Of a stretch of DNA of 64,000 bases, positions 45,943-54,746 are shown one piece after another. The stretch covers positions 1 to 64,000 of the forward strand of contig NZ_AEYE02000031.1 of NCBI RefSeq assembly GCF_000298315.2. The letters are read 5' to 3'. Origin of the DNA: Rhizobium grahamii CCGE 502. Its GTDB lineage: Bacteria; Pseudomonadota; Alphaproteobacteria; Rhizobiales; Rhizobiaceae. The position numbers and the translations under genes are program-made. The notes under the pieces are model-generated. The model was not told where the DNA came from and made no database searches. It saw only the letters and a list, made by a program, of their open reading frames with translations. Each line of letters starts with the position of its first letter. Positions within the stretch are counted from its first letter, which is position 1.

Positions 45943-46656
45943 ATGATCTTAGAGGCCGCTCGACTATCCCTTGTCAACCTTTTTGCAGCGGAGACACGTT
46001 CAGTCTTTTGGAAGGTCCTGGGTTTGACTCTTTTGGTGCTCGTAGGGCTTTGGCTAGCATTGCGAAGTGCTTTTATGTCATTCGTTTTCCCGTGGATTGC
46101 GAGCTTCTTTCCGGCCATGCCAGATTGGGCCGGGTGGCTAGGGTTCGTGTTTGCGATCGCGGCCGGGATTGGACTGGCACTCGGGTTAGCCCTGCTGCTG
46201 TCCCCGGTAACGGCGCTGATTGCCGGCCTGTTTCTCGATGACGTGGCCCAAGTTGTTGAAAAGCGGGACTATCCTGCGGACCAAGCCGGCACCGCGATGC
46301 CGCTCGGTCCAGCGCTCGCAAGCTCCATCAAGTTTCTCGGCGTTATCGTCCTCGGCAATGTCGTCGCGCTTTTTCTGCTCTTCCTTCCCGGCGTCAACCT
46401 GATTGCCTTCTTCCTGGTCAATGGTTACCTGCTTGGCCGCGAATTCTTCGAGTTTGCAGCGATGCGGTTCCGCTCGCCGCAGGAGGCGCGGGCATTCCGC
46501 GCGAAGCATGCGGCGACGGTCTTTCTCGCAGGACTCGTCATTGCCGCGTTCCTTGCTGTCCCGGTCGTCAACCTGCTGACGCCGTTGTTTGCGGCAGGGC
46601 TAATGGTTCATCTGCACAAGCTGATCTCCCGCGAGGACGCGAGCTTTCGCTGCTGA
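45943..46656 (+). CDS. EI24/CysZ-like integral membrane protein
   Basis: A 237-residue protein with at least four hydrophobic segments (near residues 24-50, 62-92, 128-155 and 190-220) and the family-like LLLSPVTALIAGLFLDDVAQVVE. CysZ relatives take up sulfate, but rhizobial members are mostly uncharacterised. ATG at 45943 has GGAG eight bases upstream; the longer open frame is AT-rich promoter DNA. It is divergent from the RpiR gene. Confidence 0.8.
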   Translation: MILEAARLSLVNLFAAETRSVFWKVLGLTLLVLVGLWLALRSAFMSFVFPWIASFFPAMPDWAGWLGFVFAIAAGIGLALGLALLLSPVTALIAGLFLDDVAQVVEKRDYPADQAGTAMPLGPALASSIKFLGVIVLGNVVALFLLFLPGVNLIAFFLVNGYLLGREFFEFAAMRFRSPQEARAFRAKHAATVFLAGLVIAAFLAVPVVNLLTPLFAAGLMVHLHKLISREDASFRC

Positions 46657-46657
46657 A

Positions 46658-47083
46658 TCAGGTTGGTAGCGCTGAGGCGTCGTACATTGCAGCGTATTCG
46701 GCGCTCGGCGGTATCGGCTTGATGATGTCGATCAGAACACCGTTCGGGTCGGCCGTGATGAAGTGTCTCTGTCCGAAATCCTCGTCGCAGATCGGCTTCA
46801 GGATCGGCAACTTCGCCTCTCCGCAGGCCGCATAGATAACGTCGACATCGTCTACTTCGAAATTGAGAAGCAGTCCGGAGACCTTGCCGCGTGCGATTTC
46901 CGGGATCGTCTCATGGCTGCCGTCGAGGATTGCGAGGGTGACGTGCTCGTCGTCCATCGACTGCAGGTGAATGTACCAATCGCTTTCGAAAAGCGCCTTG
47001 AAGCGGAAATGCCCGATGTAGAAGCGTGCTGTCTCGTGGACTCGGTCAGTCATGATTACGGGATAGTAGCTTGTCGATTTCAT
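46658..47083 (-). CDS. VOC-superfamily (glyoxalase/bleomycin-resistance fold) protein
   Basis: A 141-residue single-domain metalloenzyme-like protein ([49 protein letters not shown]). The final Glu of typical metal sites is not evident in that last strand (VLIDII), so it may bind a ligand without glyoxalase chemistry. ATG at 47083 follows GAGGGAAAAGAG. It is divergent from a TetR regulator sharing a palindromic operator, which suggests inducible detoxification. Confidence 0.85.
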   Translation of the reverse strand: MKSTSYYPVIMTDRVHETARFYIGHFRFKALFESDWYIHLQSMDDEHVTLAILDGSHETIPEIARGKVSGLLLNFEVDDVDVIYAACGEAKLPILKPICDEDFGQRHFITADPNGVLIDIIKPIPPSAEYAAMYDASALPT

Positions 47084-47107
47084 CTCTTTTCCCTCTGCTC
47101 GTTTTTT

Positions 47108-47153
47108 CATACAATCTGCATGTTTTGTAATTAACATACGTGCAGATTGTATG
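47108..47153. promoter_or_regulatory. Long palindromic operator between VOC and TetR genes
   Basis: CATACAATCTGCA (47108-47120) and TGCAGATTGTATG (47141-47153) form a perfect 13-bp inverted repeat around a 20-base centre, which itself contains TGTT/AACA. Within the right half, CATAC-N9-GTATG is a typical TetR dyad. It lies between the two divergent starts and should control both. Confidence 0.78.
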
Positions 47154-47166
47154 TAAAGAGAATCCT

Positions 47167-47745
47167 ATGAGCAGAAGCAATCGCGAGCGCACTGAACAGA
47201 CGAAACAGGCTTTGCTCGATGCCGCGCGCCGTTTGTTCGTGGAGAAAGGTTATGGCGATACGGCAACGCCAGATATCGTCGCCGCCGCGGGGGTGACGCG
47301 CGGCGCACTCTATCATCACTTCGAGGACAAGAAGGCGCTGTTTCGCGCGGTGGTCGAAAGGGAAGCCGCAGCGGTTGCTGAGGCGATCGAAGCGCGAACC
47401 TCCGGCGATCTGACCCCTCGTCAGGCATTGCTGGAGGGCGGCTCTGCATATTTCGATGCATTGGCGGAAGAGGGGCGAACGAAACTGCTCCTGCTGGAGG
47501 CACCCGCCGTCCTTGGCCTTCGCGATGCAGGCGTCATCGACGAGGAGAACGCTGAAGCCACGCTCCGACGGGGCCTCGAAGCACATCTTCCAGGCGGAGG
47601 CCCCGTGCTGCAGCCGATCGCGCGGCTTCTTTCGGCCGCCTTCGACCGTGCCGCGATCGCAATCGCAGCCGGTGAGGAACGCAGCGAGTATGAGCAGGCG
47701 ATTGCCGCCTTAGTCGACGGCCTCTCCGATCACCTGGCGCGGTAA
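47167..47745 (+). CDS. TetR family regulator, divergent from VOC gene
   Basis: A 192-residue repressor. The N-terminal helix-turn-helix reads ATPDIVAAAGVTRGALYHHFEDK; the C-terminal domain is helical and ligand-binding. ATG at 47167 gives MSRSNRERTEQT. Its 3' end overlaps the end of the convergent nth gene by 36 bases. It likely represses itself and the VOC gene through the operator between them. Confidence 0.9.
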   Translation: MSRSNRERTEQTKQALLDAARRLFVEKGYGDTATPDIVAAAGVTRGALYHHFEDKKALFRAVVEREAAAVAEAIEARTSGDLTPRQALLEGGSAYFDALAEEGRTKLLLLEAPAVLGLRDAGVIDEENAEATLRRGLEAHLPGGGPVLQPIARLLSAAFDRAAIAIAAGEERSEYEQAIAALVDGLSDHLAR

Positions 47746-48492
47746 CTCGACCAGCGGCGCCGGCACGTCGCAGGTCTTCTCGGGAGACTTGCAGATGTCA
47801 GCGATCACGCACCGCTCGCATTCCGGCTTGCGCGCCTTGCAGGTATAACGGCCGTGCAAAATCAGCCAGTGGTGGGCATGATAGAGGTAGTGTTTTGGCA
47901 CCACCTTGATCAGGCGTTCCTCTACCTCGTCAGGCGTCTTGCCCGGTGCCAGCTTGATGCGGTTGGCGATCCGAAAGATGTGGGTGTCCACCGCCATGGT
48001 TGGCTGGCCGAAGGCCATGGAGAGCACGACATTGGCGGTCTTGCGGCCGACGCCAGGTAGCGTCACCAGTTCGTCGCGCGTTTGCGGCACGACGCCGCCG
48101 AATTTGTCGACCAGCAGTTGCGACAGAGCAATGACGTTCTTCGCCTTGTTGCGGTAAAGCCCGATCGTCTTGATGTAATCGCGTACTCTTTCCTCCCCGA
48201 GCGCCAGCATTTTTTCAGGCGTGTCAGCGATCTGGAAAAGCGCACGCGTCGCCTTGTTGACGCCCGCATCTGTCGCCTGGGCGGAGAGGGCCACGGCAAC
48301 GACCAGCGTGAAGGGATTGGTGTGCTCCAGTTCGCCCTTCGGCTCCGGCCGCTGGATGGAGAAACGGCGGAAAATCTCCTCGCGTTCAGCCTCGGAATAG
48401 GCCGAACGGACGGCGGCCGCCTTCTTGCGGCGAATGATCACTTTTGAGTTCTGCGGCGATGTGGCTGATGATTTGAGTTTCGGAGTTGGCAT
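47710..48492 (-). CDS. nth: Endonuclease III (base excision repair DNA glycosylase/AP lyase)
   Basis: A 260-residue bifunctional glycosylase removing oxidised pyrimidines. The helix-hairpin-helix LPGVGRKTANVV carries the Schiff-base Lys151, the catalytic Asp169 is in VDTHIFR, and the [4Fe-4S] cysteines are C218, C225, C228 and C234 (spacing 6-2-5). An extra basic N-terminus of about 35 residues is usual in rhizobia. ATG at 48492 is favoured; upstream in-frame ATGs overlap the divergent gene. Confidence 0.96.
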   Translation of the reverse strand: MPTPKLKSSATSPQNSKVIIRRKKAAAVRSAYSEAEREEIFRRFSIQRPEPKGELEHTNPFTLVVAVALSAQATDAGVNKATRALFQIADTPEKMLALGEERVRDYIKTIGLYRNKAKNVIALSQLLVDKFGGVVPQTRDELVTLPGVGRKTANVVLSMAFGQPTMAVDTHIFRIANRIKLAPGKTPDEVEERLIKVVPKHYLYHAHHWLILHGRYTCKARKPECERCVIADICKSPEKTCDVPAPLVELPRQVIGEAVD

Positions 48493-48514
48493 GTAAAATC
48501 TATACTTGCCAGCC

Positions 48515-49012
48515 ATGATGGAAAGCAACGCTGATAGGGCCAACGAACAACCTGTTTTTGCTGCCGAGCTTTTTCCGTACCGGTCGCTCGGTCGCAAAGG
48601 CTTTAAGGTGTTGCTGCTTTTGACCGGTGCAGTGTGCTTGATGTACGGCATGTTCTTCGTCGCGACTGGCGCTTGGCCGATAGGCTTCTTTTTCGGGCTG
48701 GATTTCCTGCTGCTCTACGGCGCCTTCTGGCTGAACTACCGTGCCGGTCGTGCGCGGGAGGAAGTGACCGTGTCGCGGAGCGATATCTCCGTGCGCAAGT
48801 TCGCGCCCTCCGGGCGGATGGTCGAACATCATTTCAATCCCTTCTGGACGCGCTTCTTCGTTCGCCGGCATCAGGAAATCGGCATCCTTTCCATGCATAT
48901 AACAGGCGAGGGAAAGGGCACGGATATCGGTTCTTTCCTGAACCCTGACGACCGCGAGAGCTTTGCCAAGGCCTTCAAAGGCGCGCTTGCCACCGTCAAG
49001 CAACGGATTTGA
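48515..49012 (+). CDS. DUF2244 family membrane protein
   Basis: A 165-residue protein with two adjacent membrane helices (about residues 32-50 and 54-72; LLLLTGAVCLMYGMFF and GFFFGLDFLLLYGAFW) and a cytoplasmic C-terminal domain (NFNPFWTRF-like HHFNPFWTRFFVRR, LNPDDRESFAKAF). DUF2244 has no assigned function. The start is ATG at 48515 or 48518, 22 bases from the divergent nth start. Confidence 0.85.
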   Translation: MMESNADRANEQPVFAAELFPYRSLGRKGFKVLLLLTGAVCLMYGMFFVATGAWPIGFFFGLDFLLLYGAFWLNYRAGRAREEVTVSRSDISVRKFAPSGRMVEHHFNPFWTRFFVRRHQEIGILSMHITGEGKGTDIGSFLNPDDRESFAKAFKGALATVKQRI

Positions 49013-49081
49013 TCGACGCGCAAGAAACGGGTGGCTTGCGGGCGCCCACTTGACTATCTCCTTGGTGTAAGGAGAAAGATC

Positions 49082-49961
49082 ATGAACATGGTAGCCAAGC
49101 TGAACACCGACATCACCCCTGACGGTTCCGACTACGAGACGGTACGCCGGGTGATCGAACTCATCACCGAGGACTACCGCGATCAGCCGTCTCTCGAAAT
49201 GATGGCGGCGCGGCTCAACCAATCGCCGACGCAGCTGCAAAAGACGTTTACCCGCTGGGCCGGTCTGTCTCCAAAGGCTTTCCTGCAGGCAGTCACGCTC
49301 GACCATGCGAAGCGGCTGCTCCGCGAGGAAGCAATGCCTCTGTTGGAGACCTCTATCGAAGTCGGACTTTCCGGACCAAGCCGCCTGCATGATCTCTTCG
49401 TTACGCATGAGGCGATGTCGCCCGGGGAATGGAAGGCGAAAGGTGGCGGGTTGACGATCCGCTATGGCTTCCATGCTTCGCCGTTCGCCGTTCGGCGTTG
49501 CGCTGGTGATGGCAACGGACCGTGGTCTTGCGGGACTTGCCTTCAGTGATCTCGGAGACGAAGCGGCTTGCTTTGATGATATGGCGTGCCGTTGGCCGAA
49601 TGCGAGTTATGTCGAGGACGCCGAAGCAACGGCGCCTTATGCAGAGCGAATATTCGAGCCGGGCCGCTGGGCCTGCGATCAGCCGTTGCGAGTCGTCCTG
49701 ATCGGCACCGACTTCCAGGTGCAGGTGTGGGAAAGCTTGCTGAAGATCCCCTTCGGCAGAGCCGTGACCTACAGTGATATCGCCAATGACATCGGCCGGC
49801 CGAAGGCGATGCGCGCCGTTGGCGCGGCGGTCGGGGCCAATCCGATTTCTTTCGTGGTTCCCTGCCATCGCGCACTCGGCAAGAGCGGGGCTTTGACGGG
49901 GTATCACTGGGGCCTCACGCGCAAGCGGGCGATGCTGGGCTGGGAAGCGGCGCACGCCTGA
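49082..49961 (+). pseudogene. Ada-like AraC/O6-methylguanine-DNA methyltransferase gene split by a frameshift
   Basis: The first part (49082-49549) encodes an AraC-type DNA-binding region (SLEMMAARLNQSPTQLQKTFTRWAGLSPKAF, then EVGLSGPSRLHDLF). The second (in frame from ATG 49464 or 49473 to 49961) encodes the methyltransferase, with the acceptor cysteine in VVPCHRALG and the start GVALVMATDRGLAGLAF. A 7-bp tandem duplication (CCGTTCG twice, 49481-49494) shifts the frame; removing one copy restores RYGFHASPFGVALVM as one roughly 290-residue protein. Internal ATGs could still allow separate translation of the repair domain. Confidence 0.85.
49481..49494. repeat. 7-bp tandem duplication disrupting the Ada-like gene
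   Basis: CCGTTCG occurs twice in direct succession, with a partial third copy (ttcg) just before it. Its length is not a multiple of three and it sits exactly where the two reading frames must join. Confidence 0.9.
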
Positions 49962-50075
49962 CCGCAGTCGCGCATCCATCCAAGCTGTGGATACGTTACC
50001 TCCCCTGAGAGTCCCGCCATCAAAAACTCGGGAATCACCGGCTTGATTCCTTGGCTGGGACTCGAGGAGGCGGAA

Positions 50076-50555
50076 ATGAACTCTGGAGAAAAGCCATGCA
50101 AGATCGCGGGCATTGCCGTTGGCCTGCTCACGCTATCGCTCGTTCCAGCCTGGGCGGGCTGTAAATCGGCGACGAGCAGTCCGCTATGGCCGGAGGTCGC
50201 GCGAGCGATATCGACCGCGCAGCTATGCGAGCAACTTCCAGTGGGCCCCAATCGAACCAGCAGCTTCAAGGTCGTGTCCGCAGATGTCTGTTCGACGGGG
50301 GCCAATCTCGCATCCGTGAAGGCGACGGCGCTTTTGACCTGCGAGACCGACGACAATGCGCTCTTTCAGATGGCACCGGTGGAGGGCAAGGTCGTTGCTA
50401 CGGTCTCGCTCGATGTGGGAGCGTGCAAAATCACCGACACCCACATAGAAATCGACGGCGAGATCGGAAGCCTCCTGTCGGAATTGCCGGATACCCAGGA
50501 TTTCGGGCGGAATTGGGCGCAATCGCAATTGTCGCGTCTCTGCCAGTTGCGGTGA
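50076..50555 (+). CDS. Secreted hypothetical protein (159 aa)
   Basis: A signal peptide (KIAGIAVGLLTLSLVPAWA) precedes a mature domain with several cysteines (AGCKSATS, AQLCEQL, DVCSTG, LLTCET, VGACKI, SRLCQLR), suggesting a disulfide-bonded periplasmic protein. ATG at 50076 follows GAGGAGGCGG. The family is not recognised; neighbours give no clue. Confidence 0.7.
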   Translation: MNSGEKPCKIAGIAVGLLTLSLVPAWAGCKSATSSPLWPEVARAISTAQLCEQLPVGPNRTSSFKVVSADVCSTGANLASVKATALLTCETDDNALFQMAPVEGKVVATVSLDVGACKITDTHIEIDGEIGSLLSELPDTQDFGRNWAQSQLSRLCQLR

Positions 50556-50572
50556 AGGCTCCTCCCGCGCCG

Positions 50573-51556
50573 TTAAGACGCTTCCGCCAAGTCCAGCAGC
50601 GCCTTGGCGGCGCTCTCGTCGGTGATTAGGGTGTTGCAGCCGATCCGTTTGATCGTCGCCCGGATAGCCACGGCGCGATGCGCACCGCCCGATGACAGCA
50701 CGATGTGCTTGGCCTTCTTCAGGGTATCGAGGTCCACCGACATGACGCGGCTGTTGATCGAGTGATCGATCGTGTTGCCGTTCTTGTCGAGGAAATTGAA
50801 CATCGTGTCGCAGACGCAGCCGGCGTCGATGAGCTGCTGCAGCTCCGCTTTCGAGATCCAGCCTTCCGATAGAGAGGTGGAATGCGGCCCGATATCGCCG
50901 CAGCTGACGATCGCGAGATCCAGCGTTTCGGCCAGACGATAGATCGTATCGAGCCCGCATTTCTCGATGAGGTTCCGCTTGGTCTCCGTCGAATCCACCA
51001 GCAGCGGGGCGAGGAACATGTAGCACTCCGCCCCGAGCTGGCTCGCCAGCCGCCAGGTGTAGTCGATCGGGTTCGTCTGGTGGACGGCGACGACGCCGCC
51101 GAGCAGCGAGACGACCTTGCAATTGTCGCGGCGGGGCGGCCGGAAGCTGGAAAGGGAAGCGGTCATGGTGCGTCCCCAGCCGACGCCGATCGTGTAATTG
51201 TCAGGAACGGCTTCGGAGAGGAACTGGCCGAGCGCTAAGCCGACGCTCTTCGCCATTGAATTGGCGTCAGGGCTTGCCGGCGCCGGCACAACAATCGCCT
51301 CATCGAGACCATAGGTGCGTTCGAGCTTGACGGACAACTCGACGCAGTCGCCGATCGAGTCGTTGATCCAGATCTGAACTTCGCTGCGCTTCATCGCCTC
51401 GTCGAGCAGTCGGATCACCGTGGTGCGGCTGATGCCGAGCTGCTCGGCGACATCCTTCTGGGTCAGGCCCTGGTTGTAATAGAGCCAGGCCGCACGCAGC
51501 CTGAGAGAGGAGGCCTCGGAATAGGCCGTGTGCGTGCCGCGTTTGAGCTTGACCAC
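50573..51556 (-). CDS. SorC/DeoR-type sugar-binding transcriptional regulator
   Basis: A 327-residue regulator with the helix-turn-helix YYNQGLTQKDVAEQLGISRTTVIRL and a SorC effector domain (YTIGVGWGRTMTASL, AIVSCGDIGPHSTSL, TLITDESAAKALL). GTG at 51556 follows CCGGAGGA. It is divergent from transaldolase, suggesting control by a pentose or tetrose phosphate. It resembles EryD-like regulators, but its target is inferred only from position. Confidence 0.85.
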   Translation of the reverse strand: MVKLKRGTHTAYSEASSLRLRAAWLYYNQGLTQKDVAEQLGISRTTVIRLLDEAMKRSEVQIWINDSIGDCVELSVKLERTYGLDEAIVVPAPASPDANSMAKSVGLALGQFLSEAVPDNYTIGVGWGRTMTASLSSFRPPRRDNCKVVSLLGGVVAVHQTNPIDYTWRLASQLGAECYMFLAPLLVDSTETKRNLIEKCGLDTIYRLAETLDLAIVSCGDIGPHSTSLSEGWISKAELQQLIDAGCVCDTMFNFLDKNGNTIDHSINSRVMSVDLDTLKKAKHIVLSSGGAHRAVAIRATIKRIGCNTLITDESAAKALLDLAEAS

Positions 51557-51881
51557 ATCTCCTCCGGAGCGAAATGCGCCCTAGATCTACCATTAAGCCA
51601 GGACGGGTTCGGTGTTGCGCCTGATAATGACGGGTGTGACACTTATGTCAATTGAAATGCACAAATGTCCTTGACATATCTAGGCGGTAATAGCGATAGT
51701 CGCCGCGAAGAAGTCGCCCTTATGCGTCCGAGGAGGTAAGGTGCAACTGTCCCTCACGTTGCAGTTCGTTTGAGCAAGACGAGCGCAGCCCGATGTGCAG
51801 CATACTGACCGCTTGTTCGTAGATTATTTTGCCGGTCGAATACGCGCCGGCTCGCAGCTCAAGTCAAAAGGACCAGTAACC
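51557..51881. promoter_or_regulatory. Divergent control region between SorC regulator and transaldolase
   Basis: This 325-base region contains a perfect dyad, TGACA-ctta-TGTCA, at about 51637-51650. A second one, TGTC-ctt-GACA (about 51667-51677), overlaps a TTGACA box at 51671-51676. GATAGT at 51695-51700, 18 bases further on, could be the -10 of a plus-strand promoter for transaldolase. The repeated TGTCA/TGACA half-sites are good candidates for SorC-regulator binding. No gene is supported here. Confidence 0.5.
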
Positions 51882-52847
51882 ATGACATCCAAGCTTGACC
51901 AACTCCGCGAAATGACCACCGTCGTTGCCGATTCCGGTGACATCGAAGCTGTTGCCCGTCTGAAGCCGGTTGATTGCACGACGAACCCAAGCATCGTCCT
52001 CAAAGCACTGGGCACGCCGATGTTTGCAGACACGGTCAAGGAAGCCGTTGCCTGGGGTAAGAAGCAGGGCGGCAATCCAGAGGCCGTTTCCGCAGCCGTT
52101 GCCGATCGCCTCGCGATCTCCGTCGGTGCTGCGCTCGTCAAACTCGTTCCGGGACGCGTGTCGACCGAGGTCGATGCTGACCTTTCCTTCGATACCGAAG
52201 CATCGCTTGCCAAGGCACGTTCGATCATCGCTGCCTACAAGGAACGTGGTATCGAGCGTGACCGCATCCTCATCAAGCTGGCTTCGACCTGGGAAGGCAT
52301 TCGTGCGGCCGAGATCCTGCAGAAGGAAGGCATCGACTGCAACTTGACGCTTCTCTTCTCGAAGGCCCAGGCGATCGCCTGCGCCGACGCCAAGGTGTTC
52401 CTGATCTCGCCGTTCGTCGGTCGCATTCTCGACTGGTACAAGAAGTCGACCGGCAAGGAGTTCACGCCCGAGGAAGATCCGGGCGTCATTTCCGTTCGCG
52501 ACATCTACAACTACTACAAGGCCAACGACATCAAGACGATCGTCATGGGCGCGTCGTTCCGCAGCGCCGGCGAAATCGAAGCCTTGGCCGGTTGCGATCG
52601 CTTGACGATTGCGCCGAACCTCCTCGACGAACTCTCCAAGGACCAGGGTAAGCTCGAGCGCAAGCTGTCGCCTGACGTGACGAAGCCTGCTCCCAAGATC
52701 ACCGTCGACGAAAAGACCTTCCGCTGGATGATGAACGAAGACGCGATGGCGACCGAAAAGCTTGCTGAAGGCATCCGTGCCTTCGCCAAGGACCTCGGCA
52801 CGCTGCGTGGTAATGTTCAGAAGGAACTGCAGCTCGCAGCCGCTTAA
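51882..52847 (+). CDS. tal: Transaldolase
   Basis: A 321-residue enzyme of the non-oxidative pentose phosphate pathway, transferring a dihydroxyacetone unit from sedoheptulose-7-phosphate to glyceraldehyde-3-phosphate. The Schiff-base lysine is K132 in [11 protein letters not shown], and the catalytic Asp17 is in VVADSGD, both at the positions known from E. coli TalB. ATG at 51882 gives MTSKLDQL. A strong terminator follows. Confidence 0.96.
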   Translation: MTSKLDQLREMTTVVADSGDIEAVARLKPVDCTTNPSIVLKALGTPMFADTVKEAVAWGKKQGGNPEAVSAAVADRLAISVGAALVKLVPGRVSTEVDADLSFDTEASLAKARSIIAAYKERGIERDRILIKLASTWEGIRAAEILQKEGIDCNLTLLFSKAQAIACADAKVFLISPFVGRILDWYKKSTGKEFTPEEDPGVISVRDIYNYYKANDIKTIVMGASFRSAGEIEALAGCDRLTIAPNLLDELSKDQGKLERKLSPDVTKPAPKITVDEKTFRWMMNEDAMATEKLAEGIRAFAKDLGTLRGNVQKELQLAAA

Positions 52848-52870
52848 GGTTATCGGGCGAACTAAACTGA

Positions 52871-52901
52871 AAGGGCGGCGCCGATGGTGCCGCCCTTTTT
52901 G
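52871..52901 (+). terminator. Rho-independent terminator of tal
   Basis: AAGGGCGGC and GCCGCCCTT form a 9-bp stem around nine bases, followed directly by TTTTTG, 23 bases after the tal stop. Confidence 0.92.
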
Positions 52902-52903
52902 TT

Positions 52904-53740
52904 TCATATCGACCAGATGCGCTTGGCATTGGCTTGATAGAACTTATCGCGCTCCTCCGGGCTGCAGCCTGCAGTCAGAGCATGGGTGGCCGCGACCCAG
53001 GGTGTCAGCCCGCCACCCAGCGTGCAGACCGGCCAGTCGCTTCCCCAGACGACACGATCCCAACCAAAGCTCCCGATCGTATGCTCGACATAGGGGCGCA
53101 GGCTGTCGACCGACCATTTTTTGAGATCACCATACGCGATGACGCCGGAGATCTTTGCGGTGACGTTCGGGCGCTGGGAAAAATCCGTGACACCCTTGCG
53201 CCAGACTTTGCTCATCCCTTCCTTGATCGGCGGATTGGCACAATGATCGAGAATAAAGCGAACGTCCGGGCAACAATCGACAAGTGCGAGGACGGTTTCG
53301 AATTGATGCGGGAAGACGCAGAGGTCGAACGTCATCCGGGTGCCAGAGAGACGCCGGACATTCTCGCGAAACAGCGGTCGCATGGCCGTATCGTCGGGTG
53401 CCACATGCAGGACGCGGCGGAACCCCTTGACGAAGGGATCAGAGAGCGATTGCTCGAGATATGCCGCGAACCCATCTTCCTCCGGTCGGCAGGCGGCGAT
53501 GACGCCGCGTACGAGGCTATCCGGGCGACGGCTGACGTCCCTGACGTAGCTCGTCTCATCATCGATGCGCGCGGGTGCGACATCCACTTCCATGTGCAGG
53601 ACGTTGGAGATTCCGCACCGCATCGCATCGCGTGCATAGTCTTCGTAGAGACTATCTCGATTGAGATCTCCGGCGCTCGAAAGCCAGGGATAGTCAAGCG
53701 CCTGCCGATCGACGATGTGCAGGTGTGTGTCGAAAAGCAT
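52904..53740 (-). CDS. Amidohydrolase-family lactonase (L-fuconolactonase-like)
   Basis: A 278-residue TIM-barrel hydrolase of the amidohydrolase_2 family. The metal/active-site residues are in FDTHLHIVD near the N-terminus, ILDHCANPP, and WGSDWPVC near the C-terminus. The family opens sugar lactones such as L-fucono- or L-rhamnono-lactone. ATG at 53740 is preceded by GGGAG. Its divergent neighbour is an SDR resembling 2-keto-3-deoxy-L-fuconate dehydrogenase, which supports a fucose-type oxidative pathway. Confidence 0.85.
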   Translation of the reverse strand: MLFDTHLHIVDRQALDYPWLSSAGDLNRDSLYEDYARDAMRCGISNVLHMEVDVAPARIDDETSYVRDVSRRPDSLVRGVIAACRPEEDGFAAYLEQSLSDPFVKGFRRVLHVAPDDTAMRPLFRENVRRLSGTRMTFDLCVFPHQFETVLALVDCCPDVRFILDHCANPPIKEGMSKVWRKGVTDFSQRPNVTAKISGVIAYGDLKKWSVDSLRPYVEHTIGSFGWDRVVWGSDWPVCTLGGGLTPWVAATHALTAGCSPEERDKFYQANAKRIWSI

Positions 53741-53949
53741 GCTGTTTCTCCCAGTGCATGGTATTTGCCGTAGACATAAGCATATCGGTCGGACGGCGTT
53801 CGCGACCAGATTTGTCATGCCAGGCGACATGAGATTGATTAGGCTTCCTCCGGCGTGCAACTCTGCTCCACTCAGGTTGACGCCAATCTGAATATATTGT
53901 TTGCATATGAATGAATGCGTCGCAAGCGCTGGATTCTTTGGGAGGACGT

Positions 53950-54681
53950 ATGAACCACGGTCTGGAAGGCAAGAAGGTCGTCATCACGGCGGCAGGGCAG
54001 GGTATTGGTCGAGCGAGCGCAGAGCGTTTCCTGTCGCTCGGCGCGCATGTCTATGCGACTGATATCAACGAGAAGACGCTTTCCACGCTTGAGGGCGCCG
54101 AGAAGCACATTCTTAACGTACTCGATGGCGACGCCGTCCGGGCTTTCGCGGCCGAGATCGGCCCTGTTGACGTTCTCTTCAATTGCGCCGGTTTCGTCCA
54201 TGCCGGCACGATCCTGGAGTGCGAGGAGAAGGACTGGGATTTCTCCTTCAACCTCAATGCCAAGGCGATGTATACGACCTGCCGTACTTTTCTTCCGGGC
54301 ATGCTGGAGAAAGGCAAAGGGTCGATCGTCAACATGGCTTCAGTCGCTTCCAGCGTGAAGGGTGTTCCCAATCGCTTCGCCTACAGTGCATCGAAGGCGG
54401 CCGTCATCGGGCTCACCAAGTCGATCGCTTCGGATTTTGTGGCGAAGGGCATTCGCGCCAACGCCATCTGCCCCGGCACGGTGGATAGCCCATCGCTGCA
54501 CGATCGCTTGCGTGCCACTGGCGACTACGACAAGGCGCTAAAGGATTTCATCGCTCGCCAGCCGATGGGACGCATTGCGACACCAGAGGAGATCGCTGCC
54601 CTTGTGACCTATCTTTCTGGCGACGAGGCAGGCTTTACGACCGGTCAGATCCATGTCGTCGATGGGGGCTGGACTGGCTGA
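53950..54681 (+). CDS. SDR, 2-keto-3-deoxy-L-fuconate dehydrogenase-like
   Basis: A 243-residue NAD-dependent dehydrogenase. The cofactor motif TAAGQGIG is at 13-20, NCAG at 78-81, Ser131 in NMASVASS, and Tyr145/Lys149 in YSASK. The N-terminus GLEGKKVVITAAGQGIG and the C-terminal GQIHVVDGGW match the 2-keto-3-deoxy-L-fuconate dehydrogenase group. ATG at 53950 follows GGGAGGAC. It is divergent from the lactonase gene. Confidence 0.85.
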   Translation: MNHGLEGKKVVITAAGQGIGRASAERFLSLGAHVYATDINEKTLSTLEGAEKHILNVLDGDAVRAFAAEIGPVDVLFNCAGFVHAGTILECEEKDWDFSFNLNAKAMYTTCRTFLPGMLEKGKGSIVNMASVASSVKGVPNRFAYSASKAAVIGLTKSIASDFVAKGIRANAICPGTVDSPSLHDRLRATGDYDKALKDFIARQPMGRIATPEEIAALVTYLSGDEAGFTTGQIHVVDGGWTG

Positions 54682-54746
54682 GGCCATATTGCTCGCGCTG
54701 CCATCAAGCTGATATCAAAGGCAATCTCGAACCGGCGGAGCAATGC

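Noticed and set aside
50573-51556. Naming the second SorC regulator eryD or smoC
   Set aside because: Only general SorC features are visible and no erythritol or polyol genes adjoin it.
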